64,000 nt of DNA from Panopea generosa (GCA_029582155.1 CM055911.1:26313590-26377589), one strand, 5' to 3'. Shown: positions 38,090 to 50,530, counted from the stretch's first letter. Numbers and translations: made by a program. The notes: generated by a model from the letters alone, not told the origin.

Positions 38090-40380
38090 GGACTTTTAAC
38101 GAAATGCATATTCAGATATTAAATTTTGAAGTCTTTGTTAAATGTAACTTGTAATATGATATGTTCATAATGATAAGAAATAAACAGATTGTTTTATATA
38201 ATCAAATTGCGTTGATTTCAAACGTGTGTATTAATTTATTTCGTAAGGTATATTGTTTTATTAAAGCAAGGATCCTGATTATTAGTACCACGAACAGGTA
38301 TTAAACAGCACGTGCAAAAATAAATAACTACTTCATGAACTCGAACTTTATTTGCACATAATTATAATTGGTTTAGAAAAATGTAAACATTTTACATGAT
38401 AATGTTCAAAATGTTGCAATTGCAAGTGGTTAGTCGAAAAAATGTGACGTTTTCTTACCCGAATAGTTTACGTGTTTAGATATAAATCATAAATCACAAA
38501 TTTATATAACTAAAGAATACGTTACTTGCCCTGGAGATAAATTAACCCACGTTGGCAAAATATGGTTAGCTACTATCAAGGCAATTCTTTACCTAAATAG
38601 CCTTCTATTTAAGCCTAAATAGTGTTGACCATGTCCTACTGATATGGTCTCTTTTGATACATGTTGACTTTCAACACCAACAAGCTCACACTTTACTGTA
38701 CAGTAGACACATTCCATATGTTATTATTTACATCGCATTTAAAACAAATCAGATCTTCGTTAAATTAGACTATTTAGTATAAAATTTCGATTAATCTTTA
38801 ATACTGATTAGTTAACAATCTCACCACAACAAAGACATTAAGTAGTTTAATTTGAAATACCTAATGGTTTGTAGAGACGTCATTAAGGACACAATATGTT
38901 AAAACTCTGCTATGAAAGGAATGTAAAGCATAAATCAAAGTCCTAAAATGAGGATCTGTTTAAAAGGTTTTTTTCTATTTTCCTTTTAGCAGTATGTTAT
39001 TACGGATACATGAAGCAAAGTGTTATTTATTTTGCTAACTAGGACCAGAGTTTTTAATCCATTAAGTACATGAGGTAATTAAATCTCTTAATCAATTGTT
39101 AATGGATGAATAAAGCAATTTGCAAAGGAGGGAAACACCGGCAGCACCAGCCATGTATACTTTATCTATTAATGACATCGCCTTTTAAGTTGGTTAATAT
39201 AATTTTAAAATATATGTTTATTAAATACTCGTACACTTCCTAAAGCATGTTTGTATTTTAAAGAGATTCTTTGTTTATTTTTATTTTTCAATATAAAATT
39301 TTCATACAAAATGCTTAAGGTTTTATTGTTGTTTTTGTTGTTTTTTGTAGTGTTGATATATGTAATTAATAGTATGTGAAAGTGTAATGAGGCTGAGCAA
39401 CTTCTGCTGTTGTTGTTGTTTTTTTTGTTTGTTTTTTTTGTTAAATTGTTTAAAAGTCATGTTATTAATTAATTTGCATTATAATGTTCATTCTCATGAA
39501 TTTATTGATGACCCAAATATTTATATTTTTTATAAAACGATTATAACATTTTTTATTGCAGAGATCAATTTAAAGTAAATTGCATACCTGCCATGTAACG
39601 AAATATTTGTTATATATGTATGTATGTATATGATGACGAGAAACTGTATATGATTTAAGTCAATAAATTATCTTATGTCTATTAAAATTGGGAATTACCG
39701 CGGATGCCTGCAAAATGGTTCAACCTTTATTCATTTTATTTTCTTTATATGTGTTTTGTGTTTGATATGTTAACAGTGTTTTCTACCGAAAGCTTAGCAG
39801 CATTTAGTATATAATTCATATAAACTTGTAAAGAGCGCTATGAATGAAAAATCAAAACATAAATGCTAGTGTATGGACTGATTTTATGCTCGTTTTCATT
39901 GAAAAATAAGTTTCTTAGATAAAGGCATTCACCCATTTTCCCATCCCCACCCATGTCTATAGTTTAATGCTGCATGCATGGCATATGCATTTTGATATGA
40001 AACAAAGTACCGCCCTTCAATAATTTTTTTTTGTATACGTTATTACAATTGGGCATTTTCAGGAAATTTCAATGGCGGATATTAAGCTGTTACATCGCCG
40101 CGTTGTACGATATGACGAAGCAATGTTGTCGATATGAACGTCTATGGATCAAGTGGGAGAAACCAATTTGGGTATGTCCGGGCACACGAACGGGTAGTTA
40201 AATGTCTAGGGTTTAGGGTTAGTAATTTTTATGGACAATTGAAAAGTAGTTGAAAAATAATTACGTGGCAGTTTCTAGACACTTAAAAACAGCTTTTATG
40301 TGGCTTTTTTTTATGTGGCTTAAATTTAGTCACACAAGTAATAAGCTTGACGCAAAGAAGCCACTTAAATACCCATTCGT
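38090..40380. other. no gene seen
   Basis: About 2.3 kb of AT-rich sequence with TTG-rich stretches (39320-39440). No exon or repeat recognised. Confidence 0.45.
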
Positions 40381-40384
40381 AGGA

Positions 40385-40780
40385 ACGTCCGTCAGTCAGT
40401 CCGTCTATCCGTCCCACTTTGGTTTCCGTGCAATAGCTTAAGAATGCCTGAATCAAATCTTTGGAAATTCTAACACGTTTATTATGACAAAACACAGGCT
40501 AAGTTCGATTTTTGGGGTTGTGACTTTTGGGGTTGTAGAGTTGTGCCCCTTTAACTTGTGAAAAATCGTCCCACTTTGGTTTCCGTGCAATAACTTTATT
40601 TTTGTATTTTGTATCTTTTATACAATGTTTACAATAATAAAACACAGGCTGATTTTCGGGGTTGTGACCTTTGGCATTGTAAAGTAATGCCCCTTTAATT
40701 TGTGAAAATCGTATTGGGTGGGGGGGGGGGGGGGGGGAGTTCCGTGCAATAACTTAAGAATACCTGAATCGAACCTTTTG
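40385..40780. repeat. ~157 bp tandem repeat, 2.4 copies, with a G18 run
   Basis: TTCCGTGCAATA occurs at 40424, 40581 and 40740. Units share AAAACACAGGCT, GGGGTTGTGAC and TGCCCCTTTAA. In the third copy a G18 run (40720-40737) stands where CCCACTTTGG is expected. The GTCCGTC-rich lead-in plus GTGCAATAACTT is a dispersed repeat type I have seen in molluscs. Confidence 0.75.
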
Positions 40781-40891
40781 AAAAAGTGAGGGATATAAAT
40801 TCACTGAATTTGCGTGTTGCTATCATCATGGTGGTGTCCTTTGATTGTTTGAACATCTATGGTTGAAAAAGATTAGAAATACATGTATCTG

Positions 40892-40916
40892 TGGGTGGGG
40901 TGGGGGGGGGGGGGGG
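40892..40916 (+). repeat. G-rich run
   Basis: GGGTGGGG, then T, then about 15 G. Likely to form four-stranded DNA. Confidence 0.8.
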
Positions 40917-41879
40917 TAAAATACAACGTAAATTATGTTACTGGACTACATTGTTAGTATGCCAAATACATCAAACACAAACCATAGGGAAATAAACTTA
41001 ACTGGATATATTTCGTACGTCAATGTTTGAAGATGGCGTGTGCATATTAAATAAAGAGGCACCGCTTGCATTAATAGAGCAATGTTCTTACACGATACAT
41101 ATTTAAGCACATACCCAATATATAAAACCATTTAGGCGGAACTACTTTTGTTTACACTGTAACAATGTCATATTTTGGATAAACAGAACGATCTTTTAAC
41201 ACACAATACATATTCATACGCCATATTTGTAAGATCATAGTATAGGGGACTACTTTTGTTTACACTATATCAATGACAACTTTTGCGCCAATTATCATAT
41301 ATTCGAATCTAGGAATTATATAGAGAAGAAAATGCAACTGATTGAGGTTTGTGGACGCTCGCGTATTCACGCAAAATCTTGCAATATCTCGTTTTCAATT
41401 ATCTTAACTTCCATTCACCTCGGGAGCACAAATCAAAATTCTTACATTGCAGAATAAAATTCTCATCAAAACAATACCATTCCCGACAATGTGTGTTTAA
41501 AATTGTTGAAGTGAATCTGATTACAAAATGTGTATACTGCAGCTTAAATAACGACAAATTACGACAATTTTTCTTCAAACCTCAATACCTTTAATTCAAG
41601 ATCGTTTTGCTTGATCGAAACATGTTTAAACGTCTAAGATTACATACAACTTACAGTTTATGTACAAGAAATCAGTTGCCTGTGAGTCATGAATGATTAA
41701 TTTGCCGAGTAATTAATCCTTATGTGCTGTTTTATCAACATAAAGTCAGGAATTACATGTTTCCTATCCTTCTATACAAGTCCTTGATATTTTCTGCGTT
41801 TTAAAACATCTTAGCAGATTTTAACAAATAATCTAATCACTTTGTTCATTTTTATAGCTTTACATATATAAACATTCAG

Positions 41880-41985
41880 ACAGTAAACACGGTAGCAATT
41901 TTAGCAAAAATATTTAATTCGCGATGGACGAAACTCGCGAAAAATAGCGAAAAAATAAGTTCTCGCTAATTAGTAGTGTTTTACA
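41880..41985. repeat. dispersed repeat fragment with TCGCG motifs
   Basis: TAAACACGGTAGCAATTTTA, AACTCGCGAAAAATAGCG and TTCTCGCTAATTAG resemble a short element common in bivalve genomes. From memory only. Confidence 0.35.
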
Positions 41986-42475
41986 GTAGTAACACACAGT
42001 ACACATTTGTAAACAGCACTAAATAGCTGTTTTGTATTAAAACGTATATATTAAACTGATTGCCAAAGCCGATGATACACTTCTAAATTAGAATGTTAAT
42101 AATAAAAGAAAAAAACATTCTGTCCGCTAATCTTTAATCATCTTTTATTATTAGTATCCATGACAAATACAGCCATGCATTGCAAATGAAAACACTCCGG
42201 AGCCATTAAACGCAATTAAATTAACGAACCCGGCTCTATAGACTTCAATATAATTTTGACTCATGCTGCGAAAATCTAGCCATTCGATACGGAGTCGTGC
42301 TGCGATGTAATTGTTTTATTCCGTAATGATTAACGTGCACAGTCTAATCGTATCCTTGGTAATTGAGTTCATTTGATAAACGGTAATATTATGTTCGCAT
42401 AGTTAACCTGATTGTAACCCACATTATTGCATTAATTTACCATCTAATCTTTAATGCATGCCATTTTGCAAAATA

Positions 42476-42776
42476 GACCGGTTAGCTTAGCCGGTAGCGC
42501 GTCCAACTATCAATCCCATAGGTCGTGAGTTCGAATCCCCGCCCGGCCTCAGTCTCCGTGATGATTGATATATGCCATTGCGTTTCATTGTCATTCGTCT
42601 CTCATCGTTGATTCAAGTGGGAAAGTTATCAGTTACTTGAGGAGGCGGGTATACTTGTACTCGAGAGTACTGGTTATATTCCAGGATCACAAAAAAAGAA
42701 TGGTTAGGTCAACTGGTCGTCTATTAGCCCTTGATGGCATAAAATTACACTAAATCTTCAATAAATCAATAAATCC
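42476..42776 (+). mobile_element. SINE family A copy, near full length
   Basis: The tRNA-like head has box A (TTAGCTTAGCCGG), a CTATCAA anticodon-type loop and box B (GAGTTCGAATCCC). The body has TTCAAGTGGGAAAGTTATCA and GGTTAGGTCAACTGGTCG, ending GATGGCATAAAATTACACTA and an ATCAATAA tail. Not a working tRNA: the acceptor stem has mismatches and the body follows directly. Confidence 0.82.
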
Positions 42777-43129
42777 CCACCAAAACTCTTAGACATATAT
42801 GAAAAGAGATGCATTGATTAATAAAATATGTACTATATATAACCCATAAATCATATGTAACCTAGCACATATGGTAGGGAATTTCCAAAAATCGATATTA
42901 TAATTTTATTTCTGAATACACGCACAAGAGATATGATAAAAAGCAACCCAGGATGAGATATGAAAACGCACCACGGGCTTACTGGGAAAATGAAACAAGT
43001 GACACCAATGTAGGATACCACAGCCATTGGCATCAAATATTACTGTAGGAAACGGATGTGTACACTGGTGCTAAATATGGTGCGTTTTCATAAATGTCAT
43101 GAATACAAAAAATATCACACTCATATAAC

Positions 43130-43360
43130 AAGAGTTGTCAGAAGACAACAAAGCTCGCCCCTTGGTGTCTAAGTCCAAAAAGGGACATAACTGTGCCAAA
43201 ATGCAATCCAGAGTTATGGTTTTTTAGTCATTGATGATGGTGAACACACATACTTAATTTCATTCACAGCCAATGATAGGTTGCGTAGATATCTTAAACT
43301 AAAGCGCAAAAGTTTAACCTGGGTGTCTACTGACGACACTGACACCGGGGTCATGGCAAT
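43130..43360 (+). repeat. dispersed mollusc-type repeat fragment
   Basis: Begins ACAAGAGTTGTCAGAAGACA and includes AAAAAGGGACATAACTGTGC and GACGACACTGACACCGGGGT. I know this kind of segment as a widespread bivalve repeat; the assignment is from memory. Confidence 0.45.
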
Positions 43361-43899
43361 AATCACAAAAATTACAAATATCAAATCACTGGATTACATA
43401 ATTTTTCACAAAGTTCAACTATAACAATTCTATATTGCTGTTTCATTTAAATACACAGCTTTGAGACATATATACACAATCCTATAACTTTTATTATTTT
43501 ACAATTTATTCGCAATCAGAACAATTATTGGAATCAATAGTACTAATCATATGTCTATCAACCAATTACGTATAAATAAAGCCATTGTTAAACTATTGTT
43601 AAAATTAACAAATATGTATTACATGTCAGAGACGTTTTCCGATTGTATATTAAATTCTTATCAGCGGACAATGTTCCCACTTATTCTACATCAGAACAAA
43701 CTTGTATTAACTGGTCTGACGACAAGTTGCATCATTTGTCAATTGTCAATAACTTAGTCGATAATTAAAGTAGTCGAAAATTAAGTCGATAATTTAGTCG
43801 GTATATTTTATTTCAATACTACATACCAAATGTAGTTAGACGGATAGTGCTGCCAACATATCATTGGTCGACGGATGTCACATGTACGTATTGTTACTA

Positions 43900-43906
43900 A
43901 AATTAA

Positions 43907-43940
<34 letters not shown>

Positions 43941-43947
43941 TTAATTT
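43900..43947. repeat. 48 bp perfect palindrome around a TA tract
   Basis: AAATTAAATC, then (AT)n, then GATTTAATTT. Able to extrude as a cruciform. Confidence 0.85.
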
Positions 43948-44172
43948 ACATATTTTTTTATTTCTGCTATACCATGCTCAGATGATCAATTTCAATTGCC
44001 TTATCGAAAGCACTGTATGTGGATTGGCGTATTTTTTTGTATTTTTTTTTTCTATTAAAAGTAGACAGTAACAGTTGTGCCATGCTGTCGACGCAGATGT
44101 ATCATACTATGACCTTCTGCTATTGTACCTCATAGATTTTGTTCTTGATCATCTGAACATGAGGACGCTACA

Positions 44173-44380
44173 CGTGCAGCGCATGGTCCAGCGGTAAAAC
44201 ATCGAATCCATGATCGGAGGGTCGTTGGTTCGATGCTCCCCCACGGCTATGTGTTGTGTCCTTGAGCAAGACATTTTTTTTCCGAATATGTTTAGTCCTG
44301 AGTCAACCTAGGAATACTTCAAGCGTGATTTGTATAAGTTGTAAGAGCTTGTTTCACAATCGAAGTAAAATAAATTAGTT
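44173..44380 (+). mobile_element. SINE family B copy, near full length
   Basis: Head CGCATGGTCCAGCGGTAAAA, box B TGGTTCGATGCTCCC, GTCCTTGAGCAAGACATT and CAAGCGTGATTTGTATAAG, ending CACAATCGAAGTAAAATAAA. Confidence 0.75.
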
Positions 44381-44517
44381 TAAGATAAACATACGTCACC
44401 ACCCTTTGAATGCACAAAACATACAGAGGAAGTAGAACCAGTGGTCACCGCCTTCGGAGGTACAATGTCAAAACAACTATTGTATTGGACTCTTAACTGT
44501 AGCCCACCCTTGTTCTC

Positions 44518-44802
44518 TCACTCCCATCTGATGTCGTCACATCGTGTAACCAAACACATGGTGAAGGTTTCAATCAGAGCAGTGAACATCATCCATTGTT
44601 TATGCATCAAAGTGACAAACATTGGTTGAGTTAACGTGTATTTCATACTAAACTCAGATTCAATGTGAAACTTGTCAGAATTGAGATTCAATTGTCTTGC
44701 AAACCACATCACAATATCAATAAAAAACACTTTAGGAAAATCTACAAATTTTACAAAGATGGCGGCAACCCCACACTTAATCGGTATACTGTCTGCCGGC
44801 AA
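44518..44802 (-). pseudogene. unassigned open frame, possible gene fossil
   Basis: A 94-codon frame on the minus strand with hydrophobic and aromatic stretches (FPKVFFIDIVMWFARQL and KQWMMFTALIETFTMC). Base composition is less AT-biased than the surroundings. I recognise no family and see no splice support. Listed only as a candidate. Confidence 0.15.
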
Positions 44803-45636
44803 TTAGGCCGGAGACAGCCAGATTGATAATTTAATTCAATCAAACGTATTGATGTATTGACTTCAAAGGTTATTAATTGCAAAAGTATGATAGGATAAAA
44901 CAGTTGATATTCTTTAAAATTATCAATAATGTTACAAGTAGGTAAAGCAAGCAGATGCTTCAATCTGACACCTATGACACTCTTTGTTGTTTGTTTTTTT
45001 TGTTATATCTGAATGGGGTTTAACGTCATTATTTTAATTACATGTACATATTATATAAATTATATAATCTTAAAATAAACCAAATCACATTGGTCCATTT
45101 TCTCTTGGTGTAAAATAAAATCTTGTTCAATTTATCCTCTTGGTTGTTGATATTTACAATTTTATAAATTAGCAACATTTACGATTTACCTTGTATATAT
45201 TACCTTTTTTTCATTAGACTTATTCTATTATTCCCGTCCCGATGGATTATATAATACATGTATAGCCTTTTCATCTGGTCAATATCATGTGATGTGCACA
45301 CGAAAAAATGAATTTTGACCAAGACTGTATGAATCTGATATCTATCTTCTTCCACAAACACGTGTTATTTTCAAATTTTCTTACTGAAGATATTGGACCG
45401 ACTTTGGCTCGAACCCATAACCTCATTTTGTGTTTTTTTATTTGTTTGTTTATGTGCTTTTTATGTCTTTTTCGAAGAGTATTTCAGTTTAATGGCGACC
45501 AATACACCTAATATTGTTCCTTGGAACCAGTACTAGACGCATATTAACTCTGCAAATCACAGATTACTTCCCCACATATCCAGAGGTGAAAGACCCATGA
45601 CCGTAGAAAAAAAAGTTCATGACCAATAATCATGGA

Positions 45637-45716
45637 CTGTGGTAGGGCGGATATTTGAACTTACGACTCCTAGCTTGACAATCAGACGAGTTACCGACGG
45701 AGCTAGCCGGACCTGG
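45637..45716 (-). mobile_element. SINE family A head fragment
   Basis: Minus strand: CCGGCTAGCTCCGTCGGTAA with GTCGTAAGTTCAAATATCC as the box B region. The body is absent. Confidence 0.55.
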
Positions 45717-45844
45717 CTGTAAATGATCTTGAGAAGGCTCTGTAGCAATATATATGAGTGTTTGAAAAAAAATGAATACCATTTATAATTTCACTTTGAT
45801 TTAAACAGTGATCTTATCAACGATGTTTATACAAGAAGTAAAAC

Positions 45845-46039
45845 ATGACGCAATTTTGCAAGTTTAAAGCAAGACATGTACCAGTGCCTGCAAACCATTG
45901 TAGATTATTTTGCAGTTTCTCAATGCCCTGTTACCACAAAGATGGGTGTTTTTTCTGTTTTAAAAAAATGACCTATCAAACAAAAATAAAAAAATTCCTT
46001 CAGTATTATAATCAACCGCAGAAACGTAGGAGGTCATAA
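45845..46039 (+). CDS. small Cys-rich basic ORF, unrecognised
   Basis: A 64-codon frame with six Cys within residues 5-38 (spacing 13, 3, 5, 5, 2) and a basic tail (QPQKRRRS). There is no signal peptide. It could be one exon of a zinc-binding or disulphide-rich protein, or chance. No flanking splice sites or promoter stand out. Confidence 0.2.
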   Translation: MTQFCKFKARHVPVPANHCRLFCSFSMPCYHKDGCFFCFKKMTYQTKIKKFLQYYNQPQKRRRS

Positions 46040-46486
46040 ATCAAGATCAATTTACTGACTTTATTCTCATAAACTAACTTTCAATCAGTTTACACATTAT
46101 GCATTAAAGATTATTAAACGTATGCGGTCATAAAAGCTTTGTGTGAAAAAAGCATGCACTATTAGGTGTGGGGTATAAAATATAAACGATTTGCATATTT
46201 GTCATATTTTTGTTATACCATATGTATAATTTTCGTCTTTTATGTAGTGTTTCTTTCAATGATTATATTCCCTTATAGTCCACGAGCATGCGTTTACAGG
46301 AATTTAGGTTTAGAGCACAGGTGTTCCGAGGTTACTGGCACATTAGAGATATTGTTAAAATCAAAGTATCACAAGTACTGATAGTCGGTCTTTAATAAAT
46401 ATTTATACGACTTCCTAATTCGATAGTAATGTAGCGTTAGGTATATTTTATGCAACTTTTTTTTTAAAAAATGACATTCATGAATA

Positions 46487-46624
46487 TCGACAATATAGTT
46501 TACTTACATACATAACTGTCGACAATATAGTTTATTTACATACATAACTGTCGACAATATAGTTTACTTGCATACATCAATGTCGACAATATAGTTTACT
46601 TGCATACATCAATGTCGACAATAG
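46487..46624. repeat. 32 bp tandem repeat, 4.3 copies
   Basis: TCGACAATATAGTTTAC starts at 46487, 46519, 46551, 46583 and 46615, an exact 32 bp period. Four junctions carry the palindrome GTCGAC. Confidence 0.9.
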
Positions 46625-46909
46625 GTAGGTTAATCTATAGTTTCTGTACATAGAGAGGGGGTCTGGAATTGTCCTTCTTGTTGAAGTAATACGTCGATAC
46701 GCCGTAAAACCACAATGATTACCATTCAAAGCATGAGATTAATTCACCATCTTATACTGTTACATATTAAGGACAAAATGCAATAAGACAACTTTACGTT
46801 GTAGTAACATATGTGTTACACCTATTTTAAAACTGACTATGTAATGCTAGTGCAGTTAGTATTATTCCCGTCTCACTAAACAGTCTCACCCCTTTCCCAC
46901 CTTAATAAC

Positions 46910-47310
46910 ACGATTCTTGCGCTTAAAAAAGTCCTACGCAATTTGGATTGAAATATTTTTAAAATGGTTCATAGTGGTTGTGATTTCTTGCTGCAGATTA
47001 GTAGAGCGAAAACTGTCATAGCATATACTGCAATAAGACATCACTGGTGTTAAAAAAGTGACCTTTATAGAATATTAGCAGATGCATGTATTTATGAGCA
47101 ATTGAGATTTGAGCATTTTTTCAAAAAGCATAAGTTGTCACTGCACACTCTTTAAAAAGCAAAGCTGCCTTTTTCTGTGGGAATACATTTTTGCTATAAA
47201 GAAAACTTTAAAACAAATTCCATGAGGATTTTCTTTTACCGTGGAAATCCTATACCTTATTTTATATAGAGCGGGAAAAAACAAAAGTCAAATGTGTAGT
47301 GAGACCTGAA
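46910..47310 (+). repeat. dispersed repeat, copy 2 of a pair
   Basis: Partner of 27790-28180, with GGTTGTGATTTCTTGCTGCA, ACTGCAATAAGACATCACTG and TACCTTATTTTATATAGAG. Confidence 0.6.
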
Positions 47311-47314
47311 GATA

Positions 47315-48950
47315 GCAATACAAATCAACTCTTTCAGTTAGAGTTAATTTTATGTTTCGTACAAATATATAATCCAGTGACACTCATTTATCAACATATT
47401 GAACCATCGTTATTCCGTGGCGAAGATTTAAATCCAAACCAAAAGTATAATTACAAATGAATTTTAGACAAATCCAGAAATATTAACAAATTGTAGGATC
47501 TAATCTAATTTGCGTTTTATCGAGAATACATTTCAATGTATCAAATTATCCAATTAAGGTGTTGATTAAAATGCAAAATAGTCCCATGGTGGTCCACAAA
47601 CCAAACCCCATCACGTAACAGTCGGCTGCTGCAATTACATAAACCCTACAATAAACACCTCGCCCCGTCCTCCCATTCATCCAAACCCCTAGCAAGTATA
47701 GATCCACCAAATCCTCACCTGCAATTTGTCTTATAAGAATGAATTCAGTATATTACAGGTTAGGTATAGCACCAAGTTCTATATTATGTATATCATCATA
47801 TACATGAGCAGAATCACCGCACTTCCTCAAATAATGACACAGTATCTCACATAAAGTGTTTGGACAGAGCTCGTCTATATTCTATGTTTTAAGAGGCATT
47901 CGTTTAACAAATATTGAAACGTAAGATTTTCTTTTATAATTGGTCTACATTTAAATGTATTATTAGATGATACATTTGCCTGGGGTCAGTGTCAATGATA
48001 TTAGAAAATATTCCACCCCCACGGTGGACCAATCATCGGGGTCCAATTTCACCACCAACTTTTCTAAATTGATACTTAACAAAACTTACAGTATTAATGT
48101 TATATAGGCATTTAAGTTTATTTTATTTAAATCGATATATAATTCTACATATGTTTTAAGTGTTTAAAATATTTACATTTCATTTAAGTTTATTTTACTT
48201 AAAATCAGTATAAATTTCTACATGTTTTAAATGATTAAGTATTTAATTTAAAACCGGCCAAACTCGACCATAAATCCAATTATTAAACAATCCTTACAAT
48301 AACGACTAAGCCCCGCCCCCTTCGTATCCCTTCCATTAAGTGTCAATAACACCGACGCAACATGGATCCTAACATCCGACAAGGGGTTCGGTTGTTAATT
48401 AAAACGTGTAAACATATTTTATTTATAAAAAAAAAAGAAAGATTCCCTTCTATTATATTAGTTAAGTCCCTTTAACCGCCCTTTAAACAGTAAATTCAGT
48501 GATGGCCTCTTATAAGTACGCACACTGTCTATACAGCGAATCGCTATCTGGTGACAAAATAAACTTCGACAGGTAATTAGCGATGACCGAATAGGAACAA
48601 TGCAGCTTAACAAACCAGCCCATACATCATTGAGAGCGCTCTTATCTGGCTATTCTTAATCCAACTACCTGCCATTCGTCAATTAACGTAATTTTCTCAT
48701 AAAGGAGGCCCTGTCCAACACCGATTCCTATTGATTTATTATCATTTAGTCACGATTAAAATTTCAACATTTTCTACTTAATAAAGATTTAAGGTTCAAA
48801 TTGACTTTATGGAACAAAGGTCATAGGTGCGCAAAATTGCGGTGGAGAATTTGCATGGTTTTTATAAAAAAAAAAATGACTTTGAAGTCTCGTTAATTAT
48901 GTGGTTAAAGTCGGCTTTTTTCATATCCAATTACGTTTTGGGAAGAATAA
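47315..48950. other. no gene seen
   Basis: AT-rich, with two short similar segments (ATTTAAGTTTATTTTA near 48112 and 48183). No gene signal. Confidence 0.45.
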
Positions 48951-49403
48951 TTACATACCCATGCGAAAACCTATTCTACGCTCTCTTAACAAAGTTGAGC
49001 GTTTTTGAATAGCAACAATAAAAAAAACATTGAGTCTTGCCAAAAAAACGTTTAAAGGCAATTTAATACGAGTACTGCGTGTTCTCATAGGAGGGGATGT
49101 CCGAGGTGGGTATGTACAGTTATCAATGGCGGACTGATCGAATGGACAACCGTAATGCTGAAACCGGTTATTAAACGAAAGATAATAAACTAGACCTCGA
49201 ATTTCGGAAATCGAAAAATAAAGATAAGCATGCAGGTTGCACATATTTGTCAAAGGGGTTAGGCAATAGGTACTAATTATGATATGTATATCTTTACGGT
49301 ATGCAGTACATGGACCCCGTACTTGATGACAAGTCAATGTTCTGATGATTGAGTAATAGCGTGCCGATTTAAAAGTTACTGAATCAATTTGAAGGATTTC
49401 CAA
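48951..49403 (-). other. unassigned 150-codon open frame
   Basis: Longest minus-strand frame in its neighbourhood, with seven Cys and no recognised motif, signal peptide or splice boundary. It may be an old degraded element or chance. Confidence 0.15.
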
Positions 49404-49598
49404 TTATAATAAAAAAAAAACAGAAATGATTTATGCACATTTGAAATCATTTAAAATTATCTAAATTAGTTTTATGCTATAAATTGAAAAATGTAATTTG
49501 ATAGCTACTTTTAACATGGTACCAGTTACAACTACACAGGAGTGGCGACTGTTCAGGTTTGACTACACTATACATATATATTTATTTTTGGAATGGGT

Positions 49599-49854
49599 GC
49601 CGGACCCGATTAGCTCAGTCTGACTATCAACCAAGGGGTCGTTGAGTTCGAATCCCCGCCTGGCAACAGTCTCCGTGATGACTGAATTACGACATTGTGT
49701 CTCATAATCATTCGTTTCTCACCGTTGATTCAAGTGGGAAAGTCATCAGTTACTTGCGGAGATGAGATGAGCTCGAGTACTGGTAAATCCCAGGAAACAG
49801 TGGTTAGGTTAACTGATTGCCTGTTAGCTCTCGATGGCATAAAATGACGCTAAA

Positions 49855-49890
<36 letters not shown>
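49599..49890 (+). mobile_element. SINE family A copy with (AATC) tail
   Basis: Head GACCCGATTAGCTCAGTCTG, box B GAGTTCGAATCCC, body GTTGATTCAAGTGGGAAAGT and GGTTAGGTTAACTGATTG, end GATGGCATAAAATGACGCTA and a tail of about eight AATC units. The best full-length example of family A. Confidence 0.85.
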
Positions 49891-49892
49891 TT

Positions 49893-50085
49893 TCTGAATG
49901 GGGTTTAACGCCATGTTCAACATAGTTCATGTTATAAATGGCATATCAAGTTTTATTGGTGGCGGAAGACCTCAGAATGAATCTGAGTGGAGCCATCGCC
50001 CCTACGCAAATATCTGACAACTTTTGTCACATATTTGTTTGGAGCAATTGGGACTCAAACCTGCGGCCTGAGGTCTATGTCTTCT
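49893..50085 (-). mobile_element. SINE family D copy abutting a family A tail
   Basis: The 3' end (TTGAACATGGCGTTAAACCC on the minus strand) meets the AATC tail of the neighbouring SINE within a few bases. Box B reads GTTTGAGTCCC. Confidence 0.72.
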
Positions 50086-50217
50086 TTAAACTATTTTGAA
50101 AATAGCACAACCCAAGGGTTTCGAAGTTAGGGGTGGTAGGGCCGACTCTGCCGCCGAAATATTATCGGCATTAAATGGGTTTTTACCTTCTTCTATTTCA
50201 TTTTTTTTTTTGTAAAA

Positions 50218-50530
50218 GGTTGATGATGATGATGATAATAATTTTATTTATCGTCGCCACCAGTTTCCCATATGGGCGACGCCACCAGAAGAGTATTAGT
50301 CATTTTAGATTTTTGGAGGACAGTGCAGAGATACAGAAGTCCCTTTCGTAGCGTCCCTGGTTCTTTTACATGACCGGTGTTAAACAACGAAACATGAGAC
50401 CTCGAATTTTGTTAAAGGCCCATCTGAGAGTGTGATAAGTATTTTATTAGTTGGAGGAGAAGGGGGCCGAACCTGCGACATCTGGATTCGTAATCCATGG
50501 TCTCATCCACCGGACCAATAATCCGTCCCC
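50218..50530 (-). mobile_element. SINE with a tRNA-Arg(ACG)-like head
   Basis: Minus strand: box A ATTGGTCCGGTGGATGAG, anticodon arm GGATTACGAATCC (loop anticodon ACG), box B GCAGGTTCGGCCCCC. The body has CCCATCTGGGAAACTGGTGG-like pairing around GGGCGACG, and the tail is (ATC)n at 50220-50240. A separate family from A-D. Confidence 0.65.

Noticed and set aside
42476..42548. A true tRNA gene
   Set aside because: Boxes A and B are good, but the acceptor stem has mismatches and a SINE body shared with other copies follows directly.
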